A DNA stretch of 64,000 nucleotides from Bemisia tabaci (GCF_918797505.1 NC_092800.1:3906001-3970000); one strand, 5' to 3'. Counted from the stretch's first letter, positions 20,263-31,784 are shown. Notes: generated from the sequence alone by a model not told the origin. Numbers and translations: made by a program.

Positions 20263-20802
20263 GGAAGCGAAGGGTGCAAGGAAAAAACAACAAGGAAGGA
20301 AAGTTAAATTGGACGATAAACAAGGACAAAAACTACCGGCGACGAGTTTCACAAGCTCTTTCATAAAACGCCACCGGATACGCACACTTGATGGGCTTTG
20401 GTAAATCCTGCTAAATGGACGGAGCAGCCTGGGTGGTGGCGGCGAGAGAGGGGGAGGGGGCACTGCTACCGTAAAAAGCACCTCGCTGCACGGGCGAGAT
20501 CATCTTTAACCCGATAAAGAGGAATAAAGAAAAGAAGAAAAAAAAACAAGACAGGTAATAGCGGTTACTCCTGTTGATATTCCCCTTCACCCACGAACCG
20601 AAACATCGTTGCCTCACCGCCCGGATTCCACCGGAGTTTTCTGCGCCATTGCTCGAGTTGCAAAAAGTTTAATAGTTTTCCGAGCTTTCCGGAAACTTTC
20701 CCGAACGGAATCCTGAGACGCATACATCAACATTTCCTAACTTTCCGCTATCTTTCCTGCATGAGTGCATGGCCTTGTTAAAAACACAATCTCTTACGAC
20801 GT
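20263..20802. other. No feature recognised
   Basis: Purine-rich stretches and a GC-rich patch at 20420-20465. No element ends or coding motif. Confidence 0.4.
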
Positions 20803-21106
20803 CAGGGTGTCTAGTAAGACAGGCTGGCCAAAAATCAGTACTTGGACAGTACTTTATCAGTACATTTATAAAAAGTTCAGTACTTCCTCAACAGAAACAG
20901 TCAGTGCTTTTTCAGTAACTCCATTCGACGAAATTCGAATAATTTCAAAATTTTGAATTTCTCGCTCAAATTGCGACAAAAATGACAACGAAATGAAAAA
21001 AAATTCCGGGCCTTCTTGCGGAATTTCCGCACTTTTTCAGTGCTTCCGGACCGCCCTTGAAAAATCGGTACTATTTCCGGGCTTTCTGGACTTGTAGACA
21101 CCCTGG
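20803..21106. mobile_element. Family A element with 5-bp TSD
   Basis: CAGGGTGTCTAGTAAGACAG to GACTTGTAGACACCCTG, flanked by exact GACGT (20798-20802, 21107-21111). 304 bp, non-coding. Confidence 0.9.
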
Positions 21107-21161
21107 ACGTACGCCTACATTCCCCGACATTTCTACCGTGATAGCTAAGAGAGCAGTAATG

Positions 21162-21325
21162 CAGTGGCGTGGCGTGAATTGCGATATATCAATTGTTATG
21201 CCATTAAACCTATGGTAAATAATCGATTATTAAGGTGTTCGCTGCGAACACCCTATTTATCGATCTTTTTCCATAGGTTTAAATGGCATAACAATCGATG
21301 TGTCGCAATTCACGCCACGCCACTG
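21162..21325. mobile_element. Family H element, near-perfect hairpin
   Basis: CAGTGGCGTGGCGTGAATTG to CAATTCACGCCACGCCACTG. The arms are nearly perfect complements, so the element folds over its whole 164 bp. Flanks CAGTAATG and CAGAATGC suggest a mutated 8-bp TSD. Confidence 0.85.
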
Positions 21326-21434
21326 CAGAATGCATTTCTGTAGGAGGCATGGTTAGCACATCATTTTCTGATATGGAGGTTCATCCCAGCATGCACTCGC
21401 TACTCTCTTCGCTATCACGGCAAATTTGCTATGC

Positions 21435-21604
21435 AGGGTGCCTTCTAAAATTGGCTGGCCAGAAATCGGGACTTTTTCAGTACAATCCCAAAAAATGAAG
21501 TACCCCCTCAACAGAAAAATTCAGTACTTTTTCAGCACCTTTTGACGAAATTCGAAAAATTTCGAAAATTTTATCTTCTTGCTTGGATTGCGACAAAAAT
21601 GATG
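21435..21604 (+). mobile_element. Family A fragment, left part
   Basis: CAGGGTGCCTTCTAAAATTG, AATCGGGACTTTTTCAGTAC and GACGAAATTCGAAAAATTTC follow the A consensus. The copy stops at GCGACAAAAATGATGG before the right end. Confidence 0.7.
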
Positions 21605-21625
21605 GAGCCGCAAAATTTCATGGGT

Positions 21626-21868
21626 GACACATTCAAAAAGGGAATTCCTTGATTGCGGTGTCTCAAAATCTTCAATACTAATTCATATTTTAGAGAGAAC
21701 ACTACTCAGTGAATTTTCTGAATTTTTTCATCTTCAGCGTCGTGGAATCATGACGAAAATTCAGTAAAAGTTTCGATGTACTCCATTCATTTCCTTTAAT
21801 TAAAATGGGTGAGACTTTAGCGGAGATTCTGAGACACCGCAACCAAGAAATGCCTTTTTTGCACCCAA
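21626..21868. mobile_element. Family FF inverted-repeat element
   Basis: Left AAAAAGGGAATTCCTTGATT then GCGGTGTCTCAAAATC. Right GATTCTGAGACACCGC then AACCAAGAAATGCCTTTTTT. Arms about 45 bp, AT-rich core. Confidence 0.7.
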
Positions 21869-21879
21869 CGCCTCAATGG

Positions 21880-22235
21880 AGAATTTGAAAGGGTCTGTTT
21901 GATGAATTTCGTGTTTAAGTGGAATTTATCGAGTGGACTGAACACGGAGATACTTACCCTTGATTCATAAATCGAGCAATTATTACAGGAGATAGGACAA
22001 AATAACCGATTCTGCTAAACTACATGAGTTTAAATGGGAAATACCGCCCCATGACGTTCTAAGGCGGCACATTTCCTCACTCTTAAGTCAATTTTTCTCC
22101 AACTTCCCATGTCAGAAAAAAATTATGAAAAATACTGTGAACTCGGCTCATTGGGCAATTTCAGATGAAGTAATAACATTTTTGAGAGCAAACTCTCCAT
22201 TTGGTGCTAGGATCTTGAAGGCTTGACGGAATTTG
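21880..22235 (-). repeat. Family DD repeat, inverted copy
   Basis: GGCGGCACATTTCCTCACTC, CAACTTCCCATGTCAG and TACTGTGAACTCGGCTC are the complement of the sequence at 6286-6460. Confidence 0.6.
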
Positions 22236-22248
22236 CGGCCTTTTCGAG

Positions 22249-22464
22249 CGCTGGAAAAAAAATAAACAAATTGGATCTAGAGTCCAGACTCTTACAAACA
22301 CCGACAAGAAAAAGTACTCTTGATTTAATCAGAATCTAGCTTAAATCAAGAACCAAGCCTCTTAATTTCAGCGGATTTTCTTTTGATTCAAGCAAAAATC
22401 AGACTGAATCAAGAGTATTTTTCCTTGTCAATGTTTTCAAGAGTCTGGACTCTAAATCCAATGT

Positions 22465-22521
<57 letters not shown>

Positions 22522-22527
22522 CCAGTG
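22249..22527. mobile_element. Family F element with a 56-T tract
   Basis: Left end CGCTGGAAAAAAAATAAACA (CACTGG mutated), right end TCCAGTG. The usual 6-8 T run before the right end is an uninterrupted run of 56 T at 22466-22521. Confidence 0.85.
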
Positions 22528-23194
22528 AGGGTTTCTGGAGAAGTGGTCATCGCTCAACATAAACCCCGCTCGCGCGCGGAAAGATGTCTTTCCCGGTAAA
22601 AATGGCATCATGGCGGCTCCCGTCATGACTCGGCGGATCGGAGTTTGGCGAACCGCGGACCGCGACGGCCGAGCGCGAGAAAACAAGCGGAAACAGAAAA
22701 AAAATGCCGTGGGAGGGCCCCGCGGGGCGAGGGGCCGGGGGCGCAGGGGGGGGGGGCAAGCCGGGTTTGTGGCTAATTAAAAACTTACAATTATGCAGTT
22801 GCGGCGACGGGCTCGGGCCTTCGACTTCTCCGACTTCGTGAGCTCGCGAAACCCCCCCCCCCCCCCACCTCCCGCCGCCCCCGAGCGAGGAGACGAAAGC
22901 CCATTAAAATCGGGGGAGAGGGCCGCTGGGCTGCGCCTAAAACGCCGATATCCTGTACAACTTGTATGGGAGTTAGGCGGTTTGCGCTAAATATGGTAGC
23001 GTGGAGAGAGGGGGGGGTCATATGAAAAAAGCCGTAATTAGTGCGAATCACGGCAGCGAAAAAAAAGGTCGATTCCTCTTGATCCAGTCCTCGTCGTCGT
23101 CGTCATCAAACGAAAGCGAAAAGATGTGCTCCTTTTTTTGCCGTTAACGATTCCCTCATTAAAGCGCGATGACGATTATTAAGAGGGGATCCTG
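22528..23194. other. GC-rich unclassified stretch; G11 and C15 tracts
   Basis: Homopolymers at 22746-22756 (G) and 22852-22866 (C), and a (CGT)n patch near 23092. Overlapping frames on both strands are driven by these tracts. Confidence 0.45.
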
Positions 23195-23720
23195 AGCGGA
23201 ATTCTAACGGCTCATTTTTATATTAATCTCCCGGGGAGACGGTTTCGCTGCCTTTGAGCGGCGGGCGGATTGGTGGAATTGATAGACAAAGCTGTAGACA
23301 AAGAAAAGGTAGAGGAAATGGATCGATCCTATTGGTGGAAGCGGGTGGTTACAATAGACAAAGGAAGTAAATTCCGGTTCATTTTTATATCAATCTAAGA
23401 GAGGGACGGTTTTGCTGCCTCAGAGCGGCGGACGGATTGGTAGATTGATAGATAAAGCTCTAGACAAAGAAAACATAGAGGAAATGGATGAATCCTATTG
23501 GTGGAAGCGGGTGGTTACAATGGACAAAGGAGGAAAACGGAGCGGAATCCTGACGGCTCATTTTTATATCAATCTCCGAAAGAGATGGGTTTCGCTGCCT
23601 TTGAGCGGCGGGCGGATTGGTAGAATTGATAGACAAAGCTGTAGACAAAGAAAACATAGTGGAAATGGATCGATCCTATTGGAGGAATCGAGTGGTTGCG
23701 ATGAAACAAATCTGTTGTCG
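23195..23720 (+). repeat. Family P, three tandem modules of about 170-180 bp
   Basis: The marker GGTTTCGCTGCCTTTGAGCG starts at 23241, 23408 (with substitutions) and 23588. Each unit contains GATAGACAAAGCTGTAGACA and CTATTGGTGGAAGCGGGTGG. A 118-codon frame (23412-23768) is a by-product. Related fragments lie at 17700, 17860, 44520 and 61028. Confidence 0.85.
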
Positions 23721-24230
23721 ATCCCCAAAATCCCGCAAACTGATGTCATGCTTTCTAAGGCGTTATAAATCGTGTTGTGGCTTTCGATCATTCGAAGATC
23801 GGCTACCGAGTTTGAGAATTCGTACGGTGAAGACCAAAATACGTTTAATTTTATTTGGAGTGAATGAAAAATATTTCGCTCGATGAATCAAGCAGCAGAG
23901 CCGGGATAACTATCCTCACAAGTGGTTTGTTTTTTTTAAAAAAAAGTTCGATCAATGCCCGCGTGATCAAATTAATTTTAACGTGGAAATTGAATAAATA
24001 AAAGATAAGGTCGACCCATGATAACCTTTCACTCTCCTCATTCTCATGAGACGCGTCAAGAAACAAGCTGAAAACCGTCTGCACAACAAACCAACGGAAT
24101 TGCATTTATCGAAAAGTGCCAAACTTCCTCTGTTGAATCCTGTTTAGGGGCTCTTAACAGATGTCAGCATCAATTAAAACAATTTATCTGCGCTCCAGTG
24201 TTTGTGCAGGTAAATGACCGGGAATGTGTA
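23721..24230. other. No feature recognised
   Basis: No element ends or coding motif between the P array and the next F element. Confidence 0.4.
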
Positions 24231-24458
24231 CACTGGAAAAAAAAACACATTGGATCTAGAGTCCAGACTCTTGAAAACATTGACAAGAAAAAATACTCTT
24301 GATTCAATAAGATTTAAGCTTGAATCAAAACGAAATCCGCTCAAATTAAGAGGCTTGGTTCTTGATTTAAGCAAAAATCCGATTGAATCAAGAGTATTTT
24401 TTCTTGTCGATGTTTTCAAGAGTCTGGACTCTAGATCCAATGTGTTTTTTTTCCAGTG
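24231..24458. mobile_element. Family F element
   Basis: CACTGGAAAAAAAAACACAT to GTGTTTTTTTTCCAGTG. One of the cleanest copies, with TTGGATCTAGAGTCCAGACT and AGTCTGGACTCTAGATCCAA as outer arms. Confidence 0.9.
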
Positions 24459-25079
24459 TGGGCATCATTCAGGCAAAATTTGTTAAAATTTAAAGGCCAA
24501 TAACTAAGTCTTATTCGGGCGCAGTTTGCATATAGCGCTTGATGGATTCGAGCACTGTCGCTAGAGGCATTCCTTGAAATTCATAATGCGACGAAATTAA
24601 CAAGAATTTGCAGTTTTAGTCGAGGGTTCGTTCCACTGTGCCCCGGCTCGAGTGGATTCGGCTCGACGCAAGAACGCGCATTCGCGACGGGCGACGAGCT
24701 ACGTCGGGACGTTCCGCACGGCGGGTATCCCGCCGAAACTGCAAGCGAAATATTATCATTTACGGAAAGCTCTCTTCCTTTGTTTTCCGCCGAGCGCACA
24801 AAAGATGAAAGGGCGGACTTGCAAACCCCCTTCCCCTCCCTACGCCCCGAGAGTTCCTCAAAAGAGACCAAGTGGGAGAGCTGGAACGAGGCGCAGCGTT
24901 GCTAAATGGTCGACTACAGTTCGCGATGAAGAACCACTATTTCTGGCTAACCCATACGGATATTTACCTCCGCGCAAATACTACTCGCGCAGTATGCTGT
25001 TTCTAAAGAAAACAAAGGATGAAAAAAGAAAAAACAAACAAACAAACGCGAGAAATACTTGAACTGCAAAATGCGCGGT
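24459..25079. other. Unclassified, with a 136-codon open frame
   Basis: The plus frame at 24652-25062 is basic and proline-rich without any domain I know. No splice or promoter context is evident. I treat it as a probable chance frame. Confidence 0.4.
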
Positions 25080-25790
25080 CAAAATGCAGTCTTTAGCGCA
25101 GATGCACCAGAAAACGGCTCAGTTAGGTTTGAACCTAACATACAACTAAACGTACTCTCAGGAGCCATTGTGGCCTATCTTCCACGATTGAAGGCGCATC
25201 AAAACTCCGATTCACTTTCGCATTCAAGATGACTATTAAATTGATTTTTCAATAGAAATTTAAAAGGGCCGAACAAAAGAAGAGGATAGGAAGTTGGCGT
25301 TCTGGTAAATTGATTTACCTACAGTGCATTTTGATAATCTTTGCGCTTGAACCGCTGTCTTCAGCGCAAGAGCAGCAGAAAACGGGCTCAGTTAGGTTTG
25401 AACCTAACATACAACTAAACGTACTCCAAGGAGCTATTGTGGCCTATCTTCCACGATTGAAGGCGCACCAAAACTTCAATCCTCTCTTGCGTACTTGCGT
25501 AGGCATAGGATGACTACTAATTTTACTTTTCAATAGAAATTGAACCAATGGATACAAAAAAGAAGACAGGAAGTAGCATTTTCGTAAATTTACTTAGATA
25601 CCGCATATTTTGCTAATCTTTTCGCTGGAATCGCTGTCTTCAGCAAAAGAGTGGCAGAAAACGGCTCAGTTAGGTTTGAACCTAACATACAACTAAACGT
25701 ACTCCACGGAGCTATTGTAGCCTATCTTACTCGATTGAAGGCGCATCAAAACTTCAATTCACTCTTGCGCTTAGGTAGACTTTTAACTAA
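25080..25790 (+). repeat. Three tandem units of about 270-278 bp
   Basis: The marker GGCTCAGTTAGGTTTGAACC starts at 25116, 25385 and 25663. Each unit holds the palindrome GTTAGGTT-TG-AACCTAAC, then ACATACAACTAAACGTACTC and GGCCTATCTTCCACGATTGA. The third unit is cut near 25790. No coding evidence. Confidence 0.85.
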
Positions 25791-26263
25791 ATCACGATCA
25801 CGCACAATTTTTCGAGGAATGAATTGAGGGGCCTGGAGGACAAGGCGTATGAGTGCAGTTTCGACAAAATTGAGATATTAATAATTTCAAGTACAACTAG
25901 TCTTAATTTATATACTGTGAAAAATTCGCTCCCAAACTCAATTTTTAAGCATTAAAAAGTCAGTTAGAACTTCCTTTCCGCCATAAGGATCCGTGTAATT
26001 TCGAAACTTCGAACATGCATTTCTCGCAAAAGCAAAAACTGCTCTTGTGCGCTTTGTCTTCCAAGCCCCTCAATTATTCTTGCACAACTGGTAGATGTTT
26101 TGGCTACAATTTTCTTCAAAAATTGTCTATAAAAAACGAACTATCTCAAAAACTTTTTGGAAAACTCATTTGGCTCCTTCAATTCCCTGTGAAACGTCTA
26201 ACTCGTCAAGTCGCTCAAGGAGCAGTAAAGATCTAGCAGTATCTTACGGTACTGAAGGGGTAT
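25791..26263. other. No feature recognised
   Basis: A 73-codon frame (26015-26236) has no known motif. No element ends. Confidence 0.4.
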
Positions 26264-26489
26264 ACTGCCGTGCTAAGGACGAAAGTCGTATGAACATTTA
26301 AAAGATACCAACTTCCCCCTCTTGAATTATCAATTGTTGAGGCAAATTTTGATATTAGTTCTCCTTGAAATTTTCAAATACTTCAGATCACATTACGAGA
26401 AAATATGCGCAAATTTTGACGGAAAATATTTCCAAATTTTCCTTAAAAATTCGTATTATACCAAAAGAATATATGTGCGGCGGTATAGA
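26264..26489. mobile_element. Family C element, right end missing
   Basis: CTGCCGTGCTAAGGACGAAA and GTCGTATGAACATTTAAAAG begin a C copy. It runs through the AT-rich core and ends at the A insertion. The right terminus is not found beyond the A element. Confidence 0.65.
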
Positions 26490-26791
26490 CAGAGAGTCTA
26501 CTAGAACAGGCAGGCCAAAAATATGTACTTTTACGGTACTTTTTCATAACATTCCGAAGAAATTCAGTACCTCCTCAACAGTAAAATTCAGTACTTTTTC
26601 AGTACCTCCATATATGACGGAATTCGATGAATTTCAAAAATTAGAATTTCTCGCTCGAATTGCGACAAAAATAACAAAAAGTCCGGACCTCCTTGCGGAA
26701 TTTCCGCACTTTTTCAGTACTTCCGGACCGCCCTTAAAAAATCAGTACAATTTCCAGACTTTCCAGAAATTCCGGACTTGTAGACACCCTG
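26490..26791. mobile_element. Family A element
   Basis: CAGAGAGTCTACTAGAACAG to GGACTTGTAGACACCCTG, flanked by TATAGA on both sides (26484-26489, 26792-26797). This TSD is 6 bp rather than the 5 bp of other copies, perhaps by chance. Confidence 0.85.
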
Positions 26792-26797
26792 TATAGA

Positions 26798-27317
26798 TGA
26801 AGATTCTCTCCATGATCCATGAGGTACTCCAACGATTTCCTCCAAAAACCCCGCGATTCCGGCCCGAAACGGCAACAGAGGAGGGGCGAGCGAGGCAAAC
26901 AAGTTTACGGCCTTACGGGCACCGAGGGGGGCGGGGGCAGATCCGAGATTATAATTAAACATGTTCCTCTAAAGAAGTATTTTGAATGCGAGAATAAATT
27001 ACGGCGCTTTCGAGCGCTGCGAAAAAAATGACGAGGAAAAAAAGGAGAACCCCGAAGAAAACTAATGATTTACATTAAAAGGAAAGTTACTTTTGCAATT
27101 AAAAACTTCTTCGCTTCTCGCGCGAGACGGACGACTCTTTTAAAAAAAACATTTCATAATTCCGGAGAACAATTTCAATTAATTGTGACGCTAATTTCTT
27201 GTTACCGGATAAACCGGGGGAGAGCTTTCCTCCGTGAGCTTTCGCCTTTTTCCCGATGTATATTATGCTTTTGTTTCTTCATAAATGTCACGGTGACAAA
27301 TTCAACAGCGAAGAATT
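26798..27317. other. No feature recognised
   Basis: Short frames on both strands, no motif, no element ends. Confidence 0.4.
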
Positions 27318-27572
27318 ACTGCCGTGCTGAGGAAAAACGCCGTATAAACCTTCAGGCGTTGCCAAATTTCCTTCGAGAAAACACGAATTTTCTGGTAAAC
27401 TCATTAATATTTTAGTTTCAATTTTAGAGATAATTATGTTCGCAATGCCACCTAAAGCTCCTGAAACTTTCAAAGCAAAATGTTGATACATTTTTTACGA
27501 AATGAACATTTCGTCGAAGGAAATGTGGCAACTCTCAAATGCTTATACGGCGTTCTTCCTTCGCACGGCAGC
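27318..27572. mobile_element. Family C element
   Basis: ACTGCCGTGCTGAGGAAAAA to GCGTTCTTCCTTCGCACGGCAG, with both GTTGCCAAATTTCC-type arms present. Confidence 0.85.
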
Positions 27573-27660
27573 ATAGAAGCTCGTGTAAATGTTGCGTGCA
27601 ACCTTGGTACCCGGTTGCCAAAATGAGCACGGAATTGAGAAAAAAGGCGCGGGGAGCAAT

Positions 27661-27912
27661 TCTGCCGTGCTAAGGAAGAACGTCGAATGAGCATTTGAGA
27701 GTTGCCAAATTTCCTTCGTAAAATGTTCATTTTGTAGGAAAGTTATGAAAATTTCGCTTTGTAATCTTCAGAAGCTTTAGGTGACATTGCCAACTAAATT
27801 ATCTGAAAAAGCAGAAGAAAAATATTCATTAGTTTACCAGGAAATTCGTGTTTTATCAAAGAAAATTTGGCAACGCCTGAAGGTTAATACGGCGTTTTTT
27901 CTTAGCACGGAG
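27661..27912. mobile_element. Family C element
   Basis: TCTGCCGTGCTAAGGAAGAA to GCGTTTTTTCTTAGCACGG. Only 88 bp from the previous copy. Confidence 0.85.
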
Positions 27913-28807
27913 GAATAATAAAGCGTTTCGCTCTCGGTATACACCAGACTGCTTTTGATGGAGGTTGTAAGCTACGGCTACCGCTCATAAACTCTCGAGT
28001 TGAACTGCCCCTAAAAAGCTTTAATGAAGTTCTCGGAAACTTTCCGGATTAACGGGACCTATTTCAATCTTGCGGAATTTCCTGCGAATCATTTTCGGAG
28101 TTTTCCGAGCTTGCAAGTTTTGAAACGCTCGAGAGCTCGGATTCAGAATATTTATCGGTTTCCGGGCGGAAGAACGTTATTGACAATTTAACAAGATCAT
28201 GGCTCCAATTACCATCTATAATTTTGCTAATATTTCACGTATTGTAAGAGAACGAAAAATGAAATGAAAGTTCAGTTCGAAACATTCGACAGCATCCGAG
28301 TAAAAATCAAATCAACGAGTGGAAATTTTGCAACATTGAAATGAAGTTACGTTACTTCGACTGAGAAACGACGCATTATTGGAATGGCGGCGCGCGAAGT
28401 ATTCAATATTGAGTCATTGGACTCGGGTCTATCGAATATCTTCCTACTGCGCAGCGCTTTTGAAAAAAAAAAAAATGACTGCTTCTTCAGCGATTTGTTC
28501 CTTGTCACAGATTATTAATTCAGATCGAATAATAATTAATGAATAACTAATTGGTTTTCAGAGAGCTTCTTTGCCTTTATTTGGTGCAGCGGAATTCATT
28601 AAATGCATTTTAATCAATGCGCGATGAATGCCGGAATTGTCTTTGTTGGTTAAGTTCCTCTTCTCTCTCTCTTTCTCTCCCTTGCGCGAGAGATAGAATT
28701 GATTATAGAGGACCATTACAGCGACTGCAAGGATACAAGGAATCCATTCCTAATTGATGCGGCCATCCAGTGCATTATTCAGTGGTCTTTCGGGGTGAAG
28801 GAAACCA
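27913..28807. other. No element recognised
   Basis: Includes GCAACATTGAAATGAAGTTACG near 28330 (a family U-like end) and a pyrimidine microsatellite near 28655-28685. Nothing else recognised. Confidence 0.4.
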
Positions 28808-29062
28808 TGCTGTCGCTAAAGAAAAACGCCGTATGAACATTCGGGAGTTGCCAAATTTCCTCCAATAAAAAGTTAAATTTCAGGGAAAGTTATGATTGTT
28901 TTCTCTTGAAATTTTCAGATAATTCAGAGCTGATTGTGGATGAAATTCCCAGAAAAATTGGAGGACAAAATTTTCACAGATTTTCCTGGAAATTCGTATT
29001 TTAACGGAGGAAATTTTGCAGTTTCTGAAGGCTCATGCGGCGTTCTCCCTTAGCACTGCAGC
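28808..29062. mobile_element. Family C element with CATG flanks
   Basis: CTGTCGCTAAAGAAAAACGC to GCGTTCTCCCTTAGCACTGCAG, flanked by CATG on both sides. Fits a 4-bp TSD. Confidence 0.8.
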
Positions 29063-29349
29063 ATGTAACGTGCACTATAGTGGAGAATGAAGTTACTGTG
29101 CAGATCTTCCTCGAAAGGCCTTAGATTCGGAGGGTATGGATTCGATCGAAAAATGAAAACGTGAATCAATGGACATGAGGCGATCGACAAATTATTCGAA
29201 AACCGGTATCGATTCGATCGGCATGAATCGATCGCAAGTCTTGTGTGGACAGCGATGGGTAGTCTCAAAAATGCGGGGGCTGACTTCAAAAATGTACAGG
29301 CGAAGACCTGTCTGCACCTTTCCCCCGATTTCCCTAACTTTTCCCAATC
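29063..29349. other. No feature recognised
   Basis: Contains several ATCGATCG-type motifs (29130-29235). No element ends. Confidence 0.35.
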
Positions 29350-29354
29350 GTCAC

Positions 29355-29662
29355 CGGGGTGTGAACTCAAACAGTTGGGCCAAAAATCAGTAATTTTACA
29401 GTACTTTTTCAGTACATTCCCAAAAATTTCAGTACCTCCTCAATAGAAAAATTCAGTACTTTCAGTACCTCCATTTGACGAAATTCGAAAAATTTCAAAA
29501 ATTTGAATTTCTCGCTCAAATTGAGACAATAATGACCAAAAAGTGAAAAAAAATTCCGGACCTTTTGCGGAATTTCCGCACTTTTTCAGTGCTTCCGGAC
29601 CCCCTTAAAAAATCGGTACTATTTCCGGACTTCCCGGAAATTCCGGACTTGTAGACACCCTG
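29355..29662. mobile_element. Family A element with 5-bp TSD
   Basis: Left end CGGGGTGTGAACTCAAACAG (mutated), right end GGACTTGTAGACACCCTG. Exact GTCAC at 29350-29354 and 29663-29667. Confidence 0.85.
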
Positions 29663-29844
29663 GTCACAAATTCTCACACTTTCCCGGTTTCCCAGACCGC
29701 CGGAAACTCTGCATCTTCCTTGGAAAGCATTTTCCCCGAAATTCCCAGTTCGTTTCTCACAAGACCACGATTCTCCCGATTTTCCCCGACCACTGTTCCT
29801 CCGCATAGATACCCAAGTTGAGACGGCACTTCGTCGCTACCCTG

Positions 29845-30072
29845 ACGAAGGAACCTAACTCCATTCCAAAGTTGCAAAATTGACCCCAACAATTGAATTT
29901 TCTACAAGAATGTACCTGTGCAATTTTTGTCCAATTTTTTTCTGATTTTTGCATGAGATCAGACAATAGACCAGTTAAATTTTCATCTAGAAAAACCTCA
30001 GATCTCCCTTGAAAAATGTCAATTTCCAAAGGGGAAATTTGGCAACATTGAAATGTAGTTACGTTCCTTCGT
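29845..30072. mobile_element. Family U inverted-repeat element
   Basis: Left ACGAAGGAACCTAACTCCAT, right ATGTAGTTACGTTCCTTCGT. Internal GTTGCAAAATTGACCCCAAC is shared with 40545-40740. Confidence 0.75.
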
Positions 30073-30613
30073 AAGGAAAACCTCGACTTATCTCGCAGGA
30101 AGCGAAATCCGATTAAGACAAGTCAACTTGGCGGAACGGCGCGGCGCGGTCTGGCGCTGCCCACGGCCCCACTTGATTCCTCGTCTTGGGAGCATTGCAA
30201 TTTACGAAATGGAGTCGTTAATAAATAGCAAGATTACTCGCTTGATTAAACCGTAATACTGGCCGCGAGGCTCCGGTCCCAGCGCTCCAGCCAGCGTCCG
30301 TCGCGCTACCGGAACTCAACACACGCCACCGGATCCTCTGTCATAGCTCATCGGGCTCCGACGATTTTCGGCCCGATAACGAGGTACCGCTTACACCGGG
30401 GAGAAGGTGCCCAGGAGAGAGGGCTTGGGAAACCGGAAATACGACGAGCCGGGGTGTTCACAAACTTAAATGGATCAAATTCATTTCCTCTTCATGGTTT
30501 TTCCTCATCATAGTGACGATAATTCCCTGCCCGTTTCGATTAGTTGCGCTGGTCACAGAATTTTACTTGAATTTTTTTTCATTTTAACATCAGTTTCCAA
30601 CTTATCCTGCCTT
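30073..30613. other. No feature recognised
   Basis: Moderately GC-rich sequence without element ends or coding motif. Confidence 0.4.
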
Positions 30614-30846
30614 CCCTAGAGAAAGAAAAGTCTCTTGGATTCAGAGTCCAGACTCTTAAAAAGTCTGAGAGGAAAAAATACTCAGGACTCATACTCTGGA
30701 GTACTCGAGGATTTTTGCTTGAATTGAGAGCCCAGCCTCTTAAGCGGATTTCCTCTTAATTCAAGCAAAAATCCAATTGAATCAAGAATGTTTTCTCTCG
30801 TCAAACAAGTCTAGACTCTGGATCCAAGAGTCTTTTTTTTCAAGTG
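30614..30846. mobile_element. Family F element, divergent
   Basis: TTGGATTCAGAGTCCAGACT with GAGGAAAAAATACTC at the left. TCTAGACTCTGGATCCAAGA with TTTTTTTTCAAGTG at the right. Both outer ends are mutated. The oldest-looking F copy. Confidence 0.75.
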
Positions 30847-31095
30847 TTTGCGAGGTTAATGTTTCTTTGACTTTTCTGCGACTCTTCTGGGATGTTAGAA
30901 ATGAAAATTCTTGTTATACGCTAAATTTTGTGCGAAAATTGAGAGGACCAGTCTAGCGCATAGTTGTGGCCCCAGCAAGCTTGAATTTTTGAAAGTACCA
31001 GCAGAGTGTCCCAGACTTTTCGAGAGCTTGCCACCCCGAGTGTCCATGTGTTACTTAAGGGTGGAACTTACCTACTCCTGGTTCACGCTAAAAGC

Positions 31096-31293
31096 ATGCT
31101 GAGTCATGATCAATTCAATACGTACCTAGAACAGACAAGAAAGAGATAAACATTAGTAAAAAAACACACACACATTTCTAAAAGGCACAGCCAAACAAAC
31201 TATACAAGACTCGATTTATTGAAAGAACATGATCCTCCGTCATACGTGTATACGTTTTAACTCCGAGTTAAATGAGAGGCATTGAACGGTGTA
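31096..31293 (+). repeat. Family M repeat
   Basis: CTGAGTCATGATCAATTCAA, AGACAAGAAAGAGATAAACA, TCTAAAAGGCACAGCCAAAC and TGATCCTCCGTCATACGTG match 45400-45592 almost base for base. In both places the repeat ends GGCATTGAACGGT, right before a family C end. Confidence 0.85.
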
Positions 31294-31307
31294 CTGCCGT
31301 GCTAAGG
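31294..31307. mobile_element. Family C, first 14 bases of a split copy
   Basis: CTGCCGTGCTAAGG, then the 1.57-kb insertion. The remainder of this C copy is at 32876-33113. Confidence 0.8.
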
Positions 31308-31732
31308 CCCTAGTAGCATGATTCACTTTCCCCTTCCTAACAAACGTATAAGGAATTAATACCGGTTATATAATCACCATTTTAACTAAAGTTTATATAT
31401 CGTGTATATAAGTTTTATATAAAATGCCCATGAAAATAATTATTCATATTTTCAGAAGATAACGTTTATATAAAATTTATATAATTGAGGAAGGGTTTTT
31501 ATAAATTTTCTTTATACGTATAGTATCCTTTTGCTTAATTTGCTTATTATAACTGTTATATAAATGACCTGAATGACTTTAACGTAAACCTATCTCATTT
31601 TCATGAATGATGATGATGATCTCATTTCAATGAACACCCTCGACTCTCGGACTGCGTGGGATAGGTATTATTAGAGGTACTAATGGCTCCGAGACGAGTT
31701 AAAAGGGGATATCTCGGCACACAATCCGAGGA

Positions 31733-31775
31733 GCCCTGTTACCTCAGTTGGTAGCGTGTCTGGCTCATAACCCTG
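31733..31775 (+). other. tRNA-Met-like 5' half
   Basis: GCCCTGTTACCTCAGTTGGT then AGCGTGTCTGGCTCATAACCCTG reads as acceptor strand, D arm with A box, and an anticodon arm with CAT in the loop. It stops at the variable region. The T arm is absent, so not a functional tRNA gene. Confidence 0.6.
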
Positions 31776-31784
31776 CCCAGTTAG

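Noticed and set aside
25080..25790. CRISPR array
   Set aside because: Repeat units of about 270 bp in a eukaryotic context, with no short repeats and unique spacers. This is a tandem repeat.
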